From assembly GCA_003219495.1 (NCBI GenBank), contig QHOZ01000020.1, positions 1-23,183 on the forward strand: DNA of 23,183 bases, read 5' to 3'. Of the stretch, positions 6,610 through 16,767 are shown piece by piece (the first letter of the stretch is position 1; the number at the start of each line of letters is the position of its first letter). The position numbers and the translations under genes are program-made. The notes beneath the pieces are model-generated. The model worked only from the letters and a program-made list of their open reading frames with translations. It was not told the origin of the DNA and searched no databases. The DNA is from Verrucomicrobiota bacterium. GTDB lineage: Bacteria; Verrucomicrobiota; Verrucomicrobiae; Chthoniobacterales; UBA10450.

Positions 6610-9603
6610 GACAAATTCGTCGCGCGTTTCGGTCCATATCGGTCCCTGGTTCACCTCCGCGTGGGATGACATTCTTGTTCCGTGGTTCAACGCGGTCGCG
6701 CTAAATGCGCAGAACGCGGCCGAGGCGGCCGTCGTCGTGACGCCATTCCCAACCGGCGCGGCGTTTTTGCGGTCGAAATTATTGGAGCACGGAATTCCGT
6801 TGCTCGGCGTGAAATTTCTCACGCCGCCACTGCTGCGCGAGTTTCTTCTCGGCAATACTGCCGCAACCGTCCCCCTGCGCGAACATCTTCGACTGCTCTT
6901 GGCCGTTGCTGCGGAGAGGATCGCCGCACAGCACGCGGAAGATGTCGATCTTAGCGCAATCGCGAAATCGATCGCGCGATCGCCGGACAACTTACTGCGC
7001 GTATTCGATCAGGTCAGCGCCGCAGGCTGGAGTTTCGAGCAGTTTGGACCGCAGGCGGTCAAAGAAGTTCTTAAAGAATTTCTGAAACTCGTTCGCAAGT
7101 GTGATTTCCGACTGGTTCACGAAGTTGATCGCGCCTTTCTCGAAGGCGCAGCAGACCGACCGAAATGCTTCAGCGCATTGCTGCTCGCTGGCTTTACCGC
7201 CGCGCACTGGCCGCTTTTGCCGCTGCTGCATGCCGCGGCCTTGTCAGCCCGAGACGCGAAGGTTGTTCTCGATTATCCGCGCGAGCAAACCCGGGCTACC
7301 GACGAAAGTTGGATCGGAACGTGGGAAGAGATTTTTGAATCATCGAAACCAGTCGCGGAAGACAGTCAACGGAAGCGGCCCTTCGCACACCTCGTTCGAG
7401 CAGAAATCGGGACGAAAACTGCGGCGCATCCTTACTTTTTGGTCGGCTTGAACACAACTGAACAGGCGCAGGCAATTTGCGCGACAGCGTTGAAGTTTCT
7501 CTCCGAAAAATCATGCACGCGGGTTGGAATTTTGTTTTCCCGCACCGGCGCGCTGCCGCGCCTTGTTTCGGAGTCGTTCGCGCGTTCCGGTATTGCCCAC
7601 TACGACGGCGTCGGCCATCTCGCGCCGGGCGAATTTGAAGAGCCGGCTTGGAATAATTGGATTCATCTTCAAGAAAATCATCAGCTCGAACCGTTGCTTC
7701 GTTTCTTGCAAACACATCCAGCGTCGCTCAACGGGATGTCGATCCACATTGTTCGAGACAAACTCCATTCGATCCACCGCGAAATCTTGCTCGATGACAT
7801 TGGCGTCCTCCGCGAGTATTGCGCGCGCAAAACGGATTCTCCGAAGTTGGAGCAAATCGGAAAGATTCTCCAGGCCATCAAGTTTCTCCCCACGAGAGCA
7901 ACGCTCGCGGAATTCCTTGCCGACACGGAAAAGATTTTCACCGCGCTGAAATGGGAGAATCGTTGGTCCGCGTTGAATCAGTTCACGCAAACGCCGGGCG
8001 CTGCGCTCGGAGTCGAATTTTCTCGCGCGATTTATCTGCGCTGGCTCAAAGAAATGCTCGATTCCTTTACCATCTCGCGCGCGGCGAAGGCCAATCACAT
8101 TTACAGCCGCGTTCATCTCCTGACTTACGCGGAGGCCGAAGCGCAGGAATGGTCTCATCTCATTCTGGCCGGCTTGAACCAGGGCGAATGGCCACAGGGC
8201 GATCACGAATCCGGATTTCTGCCGGACAACCAAATCGCGGAGTTGAACAAAAAGGCAACCCGCCGCGGCGGACAAGGCGAAGGACATGTCGCGCTCGCGA
8301 AGGAGAAAACGTTTCTCCTCAGCTCCCAAAACGAGAGACAGATCGCGCTGCGCCAATTTGCCGCCACGGTTGAATCAGCCGAGCACGGGCTCGCACTCAC
8401 CGCGAGTTTGCTTCAGGAATCCGCGCCGGAGCGAATCTGGAATCCGAGCGAGCTATTCAGCCAAATCTATTTCGCTACTCACCGAACGCCGCTCTCGCAG
8501 GAAATGTTGTCGAGCCTGCGCGAGAAAACGTCCGCGTGGCTCGGCGGTCATCCTTTATTGGAACCGTCAGCGATTCCAAACTCAGAAGTCGAGCAGACAC
8601 GCGTTGCCTATGCTGCGCGACGGCGAGCTGATGTTCCGTTCGGCGAATACGAGTTCGCGTTGCGCGCGCCCATTAGTCGCGAAATCACTTTACGCGCGAC
8701 CGAGTGGGACAAGGTTGTCAAAAGTCCGGCCCTGATTTGGATAAAGACGTATCTCGGCCTCGAGAATGAAGAGCCTGATCTCAATCAATGGAGTTCCGCG
8801 ACCGGAACCTGGGTGCACGATTGGCTTGCCCAAATCGCCGGCGATGAAAATGGCAACTCCTTTGTTGATTTTCCCAACGCCGGCGAGATCCGTGATCGAA
8901 TTGCGCGGGCGGCGCGGGAATTTAAAGAATCAGTTGTCGATCTTTGCGCGGCCGCGAAACGCCCATTGCCGGACTGGTGGCATTCGGGCTGGGGCAACGC
9001 ATTCGCCCTCGCCGATTTTCTCGCGCGGAAGCTCTCCGAGGCTCAAAGCTGGCCGAAACTTTCGGCGGAATGGAAGCTCGACTCGCAGGAATTGACGCTC
9101 AGCAACGGCAAAACGTTGCGCGTCCGCGGCCGGATTGATCTCATTCTCGCCCAAAAACGTTCCACGGATTCACCTCTCGCCGGAAACACGGTTTGGATCG
9201 TCGAGTGAAACCGCTCAGCGTTTCCGGGAAAACTCCGCAAAGCCGCGCAGCAAAATTGCGACAGAAACTTGTCCGCGGCGATGCGATCCAGCTCGGGTTC
9301 TACGGTTTGGCTGCACGCGAGCTTGGTGCGAGCGACGTGCAGCTAAGTATTCTTTCACTTCGGACCGACCTCGATAAACCGCAGCTCGTCCTCGACGATC
9401 TCTCCGCGCATACAGATTTCTGGAACGAACTTTATCGAATGCAGGAGACCGGAATCTTCGGAATCCGCGGTCTTATTCGAAACGAGTTCGGCTTCAGTTC
9501 GGATTACCCGCTCGCGATTCTCCCGATCGACAAAGAATTCTTGGACGAAAAATGGGTGCTTACTCATCCGCCGTTCGCGGATGACGAGGAGGATCGCTGG
9601 TGA
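6584..9603 (+). CDS. addB: AddB/RexB-like helicase-nuclease subunit, frameshifted in the nuclease domain
   Basis: AddB is the partner of AddA in processing of double-strand breaks for RecA; its C-terminal PD-(D/E)XK nuclease cuts one strand. The protein from ATG 6584 has the helicase-like N-terminal layout of the family (TPFPTGAAFLRSKLLEHGIPLLGVKFLTP in the opening region, ILAGLNQGEWPQ and RRGGQGEGHVALAKEKTFLLSSQNER later). It ends with the nuclease start (SPALIWIKTYLG, ATGTWVHDWL, RVRGRIDLIL, NTVWIVE). The frame stops at TGA 9206-9208. The remainder continues in another frame (KLVRGDAIQLGFYGLAARELGA, the Q-motif region) to TGA 9601-9603. The residues expected between, a D-x-K-T-G nuclease motif, are absent. 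The junction lies in the imperfect palindrome 9207-9224. Directly followed by addA (GTGA overlap). The AddB assignment rests on the addA neighbour and domain order. Confidence 0.82.
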
Positions 9604-12600
9604 ATCAGCCAATCGATCAAGCCGAGCGGCAGCAGTTCGTCAGCGAAATCGATCGCAATTTTTCCGTCATCGCGGCGGCGGGCTCGGGAAAAACACGCGC
9701 CATCACTGATCGAATTGGTCAGATCGCAAAGAGCAGTCGCGCGCGAGAATTACTGCCGCAGCTCGCGGTCGTCGCGTTCACGAATCGCGCCGCTGATGAG
9801 ATGCAGCAGCGCGCTCGCGCGGAAGTCTTGCGCGCGAAGCTCTCGATTGAAGTCCTGGCTGCGTTCAATCGGGCGTTCTTCGGCACGATTCACAGTCTTT
9901 GCGTGCGTCTACTGGAAAGCCATGGCCATTACATCGGTTTGCCGCCCGCGTTCGATGTGATCACCGACGATGACGAAGTGTGGAACGAGTTTGTGCAGCA
10001 ACAGACAACGATAGGCCGCTCGCTCTCCGACGAAAACCGACGCGAACTGTTGCGCCATGTGCAAGCGCGGACGTTGATGGAGCTTGGTCGCCGCGCCGAT
10101 TTGGACGTTGTCGATCTTCCGAAAGGAAAATGCCCGGATACAAGTTTTAGTTCGATTTACAAATACGTCGCGAAGGGGCCAATGCTCCAAACCGTACCGC
10201 CGTACCAAAAAGAATTGGAGCGGGCCGAGCAACGCTGGCGTGAAACGGGTGATTATGTGCGCTGGCCGGTTTGCTGGTCGAAGGCGAAAGATTTTGTCCG
10301 CATTAAACGCGAGGCCTTCGCGCCTTTGCGCAAATGGATCGACCAGGCGTCGCTCTGCGTCGCGGCCGAAGTGCAGCACGACTATCGCAGTTTTCGAATC
10401 GAGCGTGGTCTGTTGACCTACGATGATCAGGTCGCGCTCGCGCTCGAGCTGATAAGGCACCCCAAAGTCGGGCGCGAAATCCGGGAGAAATCGTTTCGGG
10501 TCATTCTCGATGAAGCGCAGGACACTGATCCGCGGCAATTCTCGCTCCTGCTCGAGCTAAGTCGGCCACCCGACGCGGACGGCGACTGGCTTGAAAACAA
10601 AATTGATCCGCCGCGGCCGGGTCACTTCTGCATGGTCGGCGATCTTCAGCAATCAATTTACCGCGACCGCGCTGATTTGACGAAGTATCGACGGATTCAC
10701 GAAACGCTAGTTGAAACCGGCGCCGCGGATGCGCTCAAGTTTTCCGTCACGTTCAGGCTCGATCAGGCTCAGCTCGAGCTCGTGAATCAAACTTTTCGCG
10801 AAATCCTGAATGATCGGGATCATCAGGTCGCGTTCGTTGAGCTCAATCCACGACCGCAAATTTTGCCGGGACAAGTTGTTCGCTTGGATTTGCAACCCGC
10901 GAATCTTCGACCGGATCCCACGGGAAAAGTTTCTGATCGCCGCAAAGCGGCCGAAGAAGCGCGCCAACTCGGCGACTGGCTGGAGAAAACAGGACCGGAA
11001 AAATTGCGCGCCCAAAGCTGGCGCGACGTGGCGATCCTTTGCCCGCGCAAGGAATGGCTTCAAACGTTGCGGCGCGGTCTGCGCGCGGCGGGACTTAATG
11101 TCCAAATTCAATCCGAGAAAGAACTCAAAGGCGACAATCCGGCCTACGCCTGGCTGACTTCTCTCTTAATAGTATTGTCCCAACCGCGATGCGGCTATGA
11201 AATCGCCGGATTGCTAAGAGAACTGTTCGGTATTTCCGATCACGAGCTCGCCGTCTTCGCCGCTGGCCACGGTAATCGATTTCAAATCGAAACCTTCACC
11301 AAGGGCGCCGATGTCGTTTCAAAAACGCTGGGCCTGCTCGCGCAGATCCGATTGTCGATCTTGCCGATGCCGTTATTTGATGGAGTAAGCGAGGCGGTCA
11401 GGCAAACACAATTGCGCGAACGTCTCCACACGTTGCCAGCGGAAGATTTCGAAGATCTCGATGGCGAGTTCGACGCGTTGCTCGCGCTCGCCGGCTCGTC
11501 CGAAGCGGACGGGATGATACTCACCGAGTTCGCCGATTTATTGCGAACGCATTATGCCGATCCCCGTGAAGTTCGCCCATCACGTGCTGATTCAATTCAG
11601 CTGATCACTTCGCAAAAAGCGAAAGGCTCGGAATGGCAAGCGGTGATCGTTCCATTTTTGACGCGCGACATCCGATCCGCTTCGCCACGTTATCCACGGC
11701 TATTGAAAGACCGTGAAACCGGCGAGACGACAGTTCTGCTCGAATCGTCGGATGTCACGGATGAGATCACTGAAATGTTGGAGCGCGAGCAGCGTCAGGA
11801 AATGGAACGTTTGCTTTACGTCGCACTCACGCGCGCCCAGCAAACGCTCGTGCTCGCGTTCGATGAAAACCTTTTTGCCAAGGCGAGCCGCGAAATCCAC
11901 AGCCATTCGCAATTAAAATGGCTAAAGGCAGACAAGAACGAAACCAATCAGACGGCGTTCGGTTCCATCGGCGCGGAGCCAGTAATCTGCGCAACTACCG
12001 ATCAATATCAGCGACGAAAAGCAGAAACGGGCGCTCACAAGATCGACATTCGGCTCCCGAAGGGAAAGATCGACAACGCGAGCGCTGTCCGAACGGCGTC
12101 AGTGTTTGTGCGAAAGCTCAACCCGAGCGGTTTGCCGGCGGAAGAATCGGCCGCGATTAAGGCAATCAAATACGCGGGCGTGAAAGTCCCGAACTCGACA
12201 AGTCCTGCGCTTCAATACGGACTTTGGTGGCACCATTTTGTGCAGCGCCTTGGCTGGAGCGACAAGCCCGATGAGTGGGAGCGCATCTTTGAGAAGCAGA
12301 AAAAGTTCTCACCGGATCAGGCGCGCTCGGCGCGGGAATGGAAACTCCTGCTTACTCATTTGTCCGCCGCCGAGAATTTTCGGCGCGCATTTTCAGAAAC
12401 TGATTTCGCGCACTCCGAAATGCCGTTCTTGTGGAAAGTCGACCGGAGCCGCTGCCTCGAAGGGATAATCGATCTCGCGTTCTTTTCCCGAAATAATGGC
12501 AACTGCCTCATCCTGGATTGGAAGACCGATCGCGTTCCGCCGGACAATACCGAAACTCTGCACGCTCGGTATCGTCCGCAGCTCGCCGCTTATTGGAAAG

Positions 12601-12777
12601 CAGTCAGTGAGATTGCGAAGAATGACGTGGAAGCTGGCCAGCGAATGGTTGCGGCTCGAAAAATTGCCGGCCCAGCAGTTCGACGCGGACGTTCAAGCAG
12701 AATTCGGATCCGTTCCAACCGTTACCGCGCTCGCCCCTGCTACGAAAACCAAAGCGGAACAACTCGAGCTACTCTGA
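9600..12777 (+). CDS. addA: AddA-like UvrD-family helicase/nuclease, C-terminal frameshift
   Basis: An SF1A helicase with a C-terminal nuclease domain. The start is GTG 9600, overlapping the addB stop. Helicase motifs seen: I VIAAAGSGKT (residues about 24-33), Ia VAFTNRAADEM, Ib GTIHSLCVRLL, II ILDEAQDTDPRQ, III MVGDLQQSIYRDR, IV KFSVTFRLDQAQ, V IQLITSQKAKGSEW, VI ERLLYVALTRAQQ. The nuclease core is complete: LEGIIDLAF, CLILDWKTDRV and RYRPQLAAYW. The original frame runs on to 12815 and would overlap the convergent ino1 gene. The next frame (SEWLRLEKLPAQQFDADVQAEF) ends at TGA 12775-12777, clear of ino1, and looks like the natural C-terminus. The switch lies at the perfect palindrome 12633-12642, where a short Y-S-T-A-T-G-like segment is expected. 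Together with AddB it would form an ATP-dependent exonuclease. Confidence 0.88.
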
Positions 12778-12789
12778 TGCCGCGGTACG

Positions 12790-13893
12790 TTACCGATCTC
12801 GCTCGCCGCGGATGAATTGCTCGACGCAGCGGTAGGCTTCGTCGTCGCTCATCTGCACGGGCGGATGTTTCGAGAAATACGCGGAGGGCGAATTGAGAAC
12901 GCCGCCGATGCCGCGATCGAGCGCGAGCTTGCAGCAACGGATCGCGTCGATCGCGATGCCGGCCGAGTTCGGCGAATCTTCTACCGAAAGTTTGATGTCG
13001 AGCTCCATCGGCACGTTACCGAAGACACGACCTTCGACGCGGATGAACGCGAGTTTGTTATCGAGCTGCCACGGGACGTAATCGCTCGGGCCGATGTGAA
13101 TATTTTCGTCGGGCAAACGATCGCCGACGACAGATTGGACCGCTTCGGTCTTGGAAGTTTTCTTCGAAGCGAGACGGGTGCGGCTGAGCATGTTCAGGAA
13201 ATCGGTGTTGCCGCCGGTGTTGAGCTGATACGTGCGCTCCACTTTCACGCCGCGTTTGCGGAAAAGATCGACAATCGTGCGATGCAGGACGGTCGCGCCG
13301 AGCTGCGATTTAATGTCGTCGCCGATGATCGGCAGATTTTTGTCGGCGAACCTTTTCGCCCAAACCGGATCGCTTGCGATGAAAACTGGGATGTTGTTGA
13401 CGAACGCGACACCGGCTTCGAGCGCGCAGCTCGCGTAAAATTTCGCCGCTTCCTCGGAGCCGACCGGCAAATAATTGACCATGATCTCGGCCGCGGAGTC
13501 GCGCAGCTCGGAGATGATTTGCTCGCGAGTGGTTTCTTTTTCGAGCGGCAAAAACGTGCGGAGCGGATCGTGCTCGGCCATATGCGGAGCGAAGCTGTCC
13601 ATGACCACGCCCATTTTCACGATCGCGCCGGTGAGGCTGACCTTATCGCAGAAAACCTGGGTGCAATTGGGCGGGGAGAAAATGGCTTTGCTCACGTCGA
13701 GGCCGACCTTTCGGCGGTCGATATCGAACGCGGCGACGACTTCGATATCTCCGGGGCGGTATGACCCGATTTCGCGATGCATGAGGCCAACGGCGCTGCC
13801 GTTCACCCCGGAACCGCGGTAGAAATTGATGCCTTGGACGAGCGAACTAGCGCAATTGCCGACTCCGACGATAGCGACACGGATTTTTCTCAT
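12790..13893 (-). CDS. ino1: Inositol-3-phosphate synthase (actinobacterial-type Ino1)
   Basis: Converts glucose-6-phosphate to inositol-3-phosphate using NAD, the first step of inositol and inositol-lipid synthesis. At 367 residues from ATG 13893 it matches the short bacterial/actinobacterial family in length. Motifs: NAD-binding VRVAIVGVGNCASSL-type start (here IRVAIVGVGNCASSLVQG, residues 4-21), VVAAFDIDRRKVG, VNYLPVGSEEAAKFYASCALEAGVAF, IGDDIKSQLGATVLHR, YQLNTGGNTDFLNML, NVHIGPSDY-type (NIHIGPSDYVPW) and EDSPNSAGIAIDAIR. An earlier in-frame start would add 16 atypical residues, so ATG 13893 is preferred. It is convergent with addA and divergent from the tolC-like genes. No frame break is seen, in contrast to several neighbours. 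Confidence 0.93.
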   Translation of the reverse strand: MRKIRVAIVGVGNCASSLVQGINFYRGSGVNGSAVGLMHREIGSYRPGDIEVVAAFDIDRRKVGLDVSKAIFSPPNCTQVFCDKVSLTGAIVKMGVVMDSFAPHMAEHDPLRTFLPLEKETTREQIISELRDSAAEIMVNYLPVGSEEAAKFYASCALEAGVAFVNNIPVFIASDPVWAKRFADKNLPIIGDDIKSQLGATVLHRTIVDLFRKRGVKVERTYQLNTGGNTDFLNMLSRTRLASKKTSKTEAVQSVVGDRLPDENIHIGPSDYVPWQLDNKLAFIRVEGRVFGNVPMELDIKLSVEDSPNSAGIAIDAIRCCKLALDRGIGGVLNSPSAYFSKHPPVQMSDDEAYRCVEQFIRGERDR

Positions 13894-14047
13894 GGAAAAA
13901 GGAAATCCTACCCGCGGCCTGTCGCTTAGGGCAAGATGCAATGTGGGTTGAGGTAAGGGTTAAGGCTGGCAAGAAAATGTCGGGCCTCATCCGAGGAGGA
14001 AACCGCGATACGATTTGAGCGTGGAAAGTGCAGTAGTTGGGGTTAGC
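13894..14047. promoter_or_regulatory. Divergent intergenic region of ino1 and the export operon
   Basis: 154 bp between two outward-facing starts, so it must hold promoters for both. I see no convincing -35/-10 pair and no clear operator. CCTC-ATCC-GAGG near 13984-13995 is a short hairpin. A purine-rich stretch (GGTAAGGGTTAAGG) lies in the middle. Confidence 0.3.
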
Positions 14048-15463
14048 ATGCAAGCCTTTTCAAGGATGCGGAAACAGCGTGTTTTCAACCGGATAACGGC
14101 GTCCAGCGCGGCCTTATGCCTTGCCCTGGGGGGCAATCTGCACGCCCAGCCACCAAGCTACGACATCGAGCAAGGCGTCGTCCTGGCCGATTCCCAAAAC
14201 CCGGAAATTGTCATTGCCCGCAAAAAGCTCGAGGCAGCCCGTGGCGGATTGATCGAAGCGCGCTCGGGATATCTGCCATCGGTGATTTCGTCCGGGTTTG
14301 CCGACAAACGCCAAACGCAAAATGACACGCGATTGCGCGAAGAGGATTACAACGCTTCGGTCCGCGCGCTGCAAAATCTTTACACGGGCGGCGCGGTCAC
14401 CAATCAGGTCGGTATTGCGCGCTTGCTTATCGAAAAGCAGGAATGCGAACTCCAGGAAGTCCGCCACAAAGTCGCGACCGATGTGCGCGTCGGATTTTAT
14501 GACGTGCTGCTGAACCGATCGAAAGTTCAGGTGCGCGAAAACTCAGTGCGCGTGCTGAATGAGGAATTGAAATCGCAACAAGAGCGATTGCGGGCCGGGA
14601 TCGTTGGGAATCTCAATGTCGGCCGCGCGCAGGTTGCATTGTCGAACGAGCAACCGGAGCTCGCGAACGCCAAAACGCAGCTCACCAATTCTTATTTGCG
14701 CCTCGGCGAACTTTTCGGAATCGATTATCGCACGAACACAGATCAGCAACGTTTCGAAGTTGCGGGACAACTCCGCTACGCCGCGATCCATCCCGATTTG
14801 AATCAATGTCTCGCGCGCGCCGATTCCAAACGGCCGGAAATTCGCGCCCGGGAGATCGATGTGGAAATCGAAGATCGACAATACGAAGTCGACCGCGCGG
14901 AGTTGCGGCCCCATCTGCAAGCGTTCTCCGGTTACGAAGTTTACAGCGAGCGCGATCCGTCGGCCGGTCCGGAATTCAATCACGGTTATCTCGCCGGCGT
15001 CAGCGGCACATGGCATCTCTTCGATGGATTTGCGACGAAGGGCCGAATGCAGGCCACGCGCGCGCGGCGGGGAGCCGCCGTCGCAGCGCTTGAGGCGGCG
15101 CGGCGGTCCGTTGCGAACGACGTGCGAAGCGCGTTCCTGGATTTGGAACAAGGCGAGAACATCATTCAAACGGAAACGAAAAGCGTGCAGACGGCGGACG
15201 AATCTCTCGAGATCGCGAAAACAAATCTCGCGGCCGGTTTGGGTACGCAGTTGGATATTCTCCAGGCCGCTTCCGATGTCACGCGAACGCGCACCACGCG
15301 ACTCAGCGCCATTTACCTGCACAATGTCGCCCTCGCCCGGCTTGCGCGCGCCTGCGCCAGCACTCCGCAAGAATTAGACTTCGGCGCGGCTCGCGCGAAA
15401 CCGCGGAATGAGAAGCAAGCAAGCGATGTCGCGCAACCGCCCGCGAAATTGAGCAAGCGATGA
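14048..15463 (+). CDS. TolC-family outer-membrane efflux protein, first copy
   Basis: Probable trimeric outer-membrane channel for the exporter encoded downstream. The start ATG 14048 gives a basic N-terminus and signal peptide ending GNLHAQ (about residue 34); ATG 14066 is an alternative. The body shows the two OEP repeats: an N-terminal half (QNPEIVIARKKLEAARGGLIEARSGYLPS, then long coiled helices VRENSVRVLNEELKSQQERLRAG) and a C-terminal half (RPEIRAREIDVEIEDRQYEVDRAELRPHLQAFSGY, GTWHLFDGFATKGRMQATRA, AKTNLAAGLGTQLDILQAASDV). These are hallmark positions of the family. The C-terminal tail is Lys/Arg rich. It overlaps the next TolC-like gene by ATGA. Related to but clearly different from that neighbour. 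Confidence 0.9.
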   Translation: MQAFSRMRKQRVFNRITASSAALCLALGGNLHAQPPSYDIEQGVVLADSQNPEIVIARKKLEAARGGLIEARSGYLPSVISSGFADKRQTQNDTRLREEDYNASVRALQNLYTGGAVTNQVGIARLLIEKQECELQEVRHKVATDVRVGFYDVLLNRSKVQVRENSVRVLNEELKSQQERLRAGIVGNLNVGRAQVALSNEQPELANAKTQLTNSYLRLGELFGIDYRTNTDQQRFEVAGQLRYAAIHPDLNQCLARADSKRPEIRAREIDVEIEDRQYEVDRAELRPHLQAFSGYEVYSERDPSAGPEFNHGYLAGVSGTWHLFDGFATKGRMQATRARRGAAVAALEAARRSVANDVRSAFLDLEQGENIIQTETKSVQTADESLEIAKTNLAAGLGTQLDILQAASDVTRTRTTRLSAIYLHNVALARLARACASTPQELDFGAARAKPRNEKQASDVAQPPAKLSKR

Positions 15464-16767
15464 AACCAATTTTTGCCGCCGCTTTCGTGTCGTTGTCGAT
15501 CTTGCCGACCGGGCACGCAATCACGCTCGACGCGGTTTTGAACAAGACGCTGGAAAAAAATCCGGCGATTCAGCAGGCGAAAGCCAATCTCGAAGCGGCA
15601 AGCGGCCGCCGCATTGTCTTGCGCTCAATTGCGTGGCCAAATGTGAAATTGAATTTGCCGGCGGGCGTTCAAGGCGGTGATCGCGGTGGAAGCACCGATA
15701 CAAAACTGTTCGGATTTGTTCGGGGCTCTTTGACGCAGCCGCTTTTCAACGCCGCAATTCCAGCTTCATTCCGCCGCGGCGACGTGGAAGTTTTAATTGC
15801 CGAGCAGCAACTCAATCTCGCGGTCGAGCAACAACTGCACGCGGCGCGGCTCGCATTTTATTCCGCAATTTACAATCGCGAGCTGCTTTCGGTTCGAGAG
15901 AAACAACGCACGCATTTGGACGAGAACGTCGCCAGTCAAAACGACCGGTATCGCGCGGGAATGGTGGATCGCAGCGCATTCACAACCGCGACGGTAGAAG
16001 CGCGCATGCTCGATCCACTGGTTGAAGACGCGCGGCACAGTTACAGCGTGACGCAGCTGCAGCTTTCGCAACTAATGGGAGTTTCGTTGAGCTCCGACGT
16101 GACAATGCCCGTGCCGGAAGGCGAGTTGTCGTTCGCGCGAATGAATGTCGATCTAACGACTGAAACATCAGCCGCCTTGGAACGCCGGACCGACGTCAAG
16201 CTCGCGCGTCTGCTGGTTCGCGCCGCGAATGAAGACGAGCGCATCATCGCAGCGGGATATTATCCGAATGTGAACGGGCTTATTACGGGCGATTACATTC
16301 CCGTCACCGGAATCCACCGCGAAGGTTCAACCAGTCGGACCAATGATTTTCTCGGTTCGGAAATTCGCGAAGGCGCAGCTTACACCTGGCAAGTGATCGA
16401 CAACGGCAAAGTGGGCGGCGCGGCGCTCAAAGCCAGGAAGGCGCGCGAGATTAACGAAGTCGAGCTGCACAAACTCGAAGCGAGCGTGGGGCGCGAGCTT
16501 TCCAAGATCCGCAACGATCTCCACGGAATCGATGCGCGCTATCAATCGTTCGCGTCAGGAACGGATAAGGCCGCCCAAACTGCGGCCGCGGTGCAACAGA
16601 ATCTCGGCAGCGGTCTCGCTTCGCAATTGGAGTACCGCGTTGCCGAAGACAGCCGGCTTAAAACGCAAAGCGGCTTGCTCGAAGCGGCCTACCTCCAAAA
16701 CGTTGCCCGCGCCGAATGGGACCGCGCGACGGGGCGTTATTTCCAATTCGCGGAAGATGTGCGTTAA
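15460..16767 (+). CDS. TolC-family outer-membrane efflux protein, second copy
   Basis: A 435-residue protein with signal peptide (KPIFAAAFVSLSILPTGHA, residues 2-20) and the OEP repeat pattern: LDAVLNKTLEKNPAIQQAKANLEAASG, then RGSLTQPLFNAAI, ENVASQNDRYRAGMVDRSAFTTATVEARM, ALERRTDVKLARLLVRAANEDERIIAAGYYPNVNG, YTWQVIDNGKVGGAALKARK and VQQNLGSGLASQLEYRVAEDSRLKTQ. It follows the first copy with an ATGA overlap and ends directly before the TTG of the HlyD-like gene. Two distinct TolC-like genes in one exporter operon is unusual; they may form alternative or mixed channels. A copy of the iterated 12-mer lies in the signal-peptide coding region (15492-15503). Confidence 0.9.
   Translation: MKPIFAAAFVSLSILPTGHAITLDAVLNKTLEKNPAIQQAKANLEAASGRRIVLRSIAWPNVKLNLPAGVQGGDRGGSTDTKLFGFVRGSLTQPLFNAAIPASFRRGDVEVLIAEQQLNLAVEQQLHAARLAFYSAIYNRELLSVREKQRTHLDENVASQNDRYRAGMVDRSAFTTATVEARMLDPLVEDARHSYSVTQLQLSQLMGVSLSSDVTMPVPEGELSFARMNVDLTTETSAALERRTDVKLARLLVRAANEDERIIAAGYYPNVNGLITGDYIPVTGIHREGSTSRTNDFLGSEIREGAAYTWQVIDNGKVGGAALKARKAREINEVELHKLEASVGRELSKIRNDLHGIDARYQSFASGTDKAAQTAAAVQQNLGSGLASQLEYRVAEDSRLKTQSGLLEAAYLQNVARAEWDRATGRYFQFAEDVR

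Noticed and set aside
7511..8356. 281-residue open frame antisense to addB
   Set aside because: No recognisable domain, no ribosome site, and it lies wholly inside a conserved gene.
9206..9208. TGA in addB as a third selenocysteine codon
   Set aside because: Reading through in the same frame does not give the nuclease sequence; the domain continues in a different frame, so this is a frameshift.
12817..13764. 315-residue open frame opposite ino1
   Set aside because: Ino1 on the minus strand matches its family over the full length; the opposite frame shows no domain.
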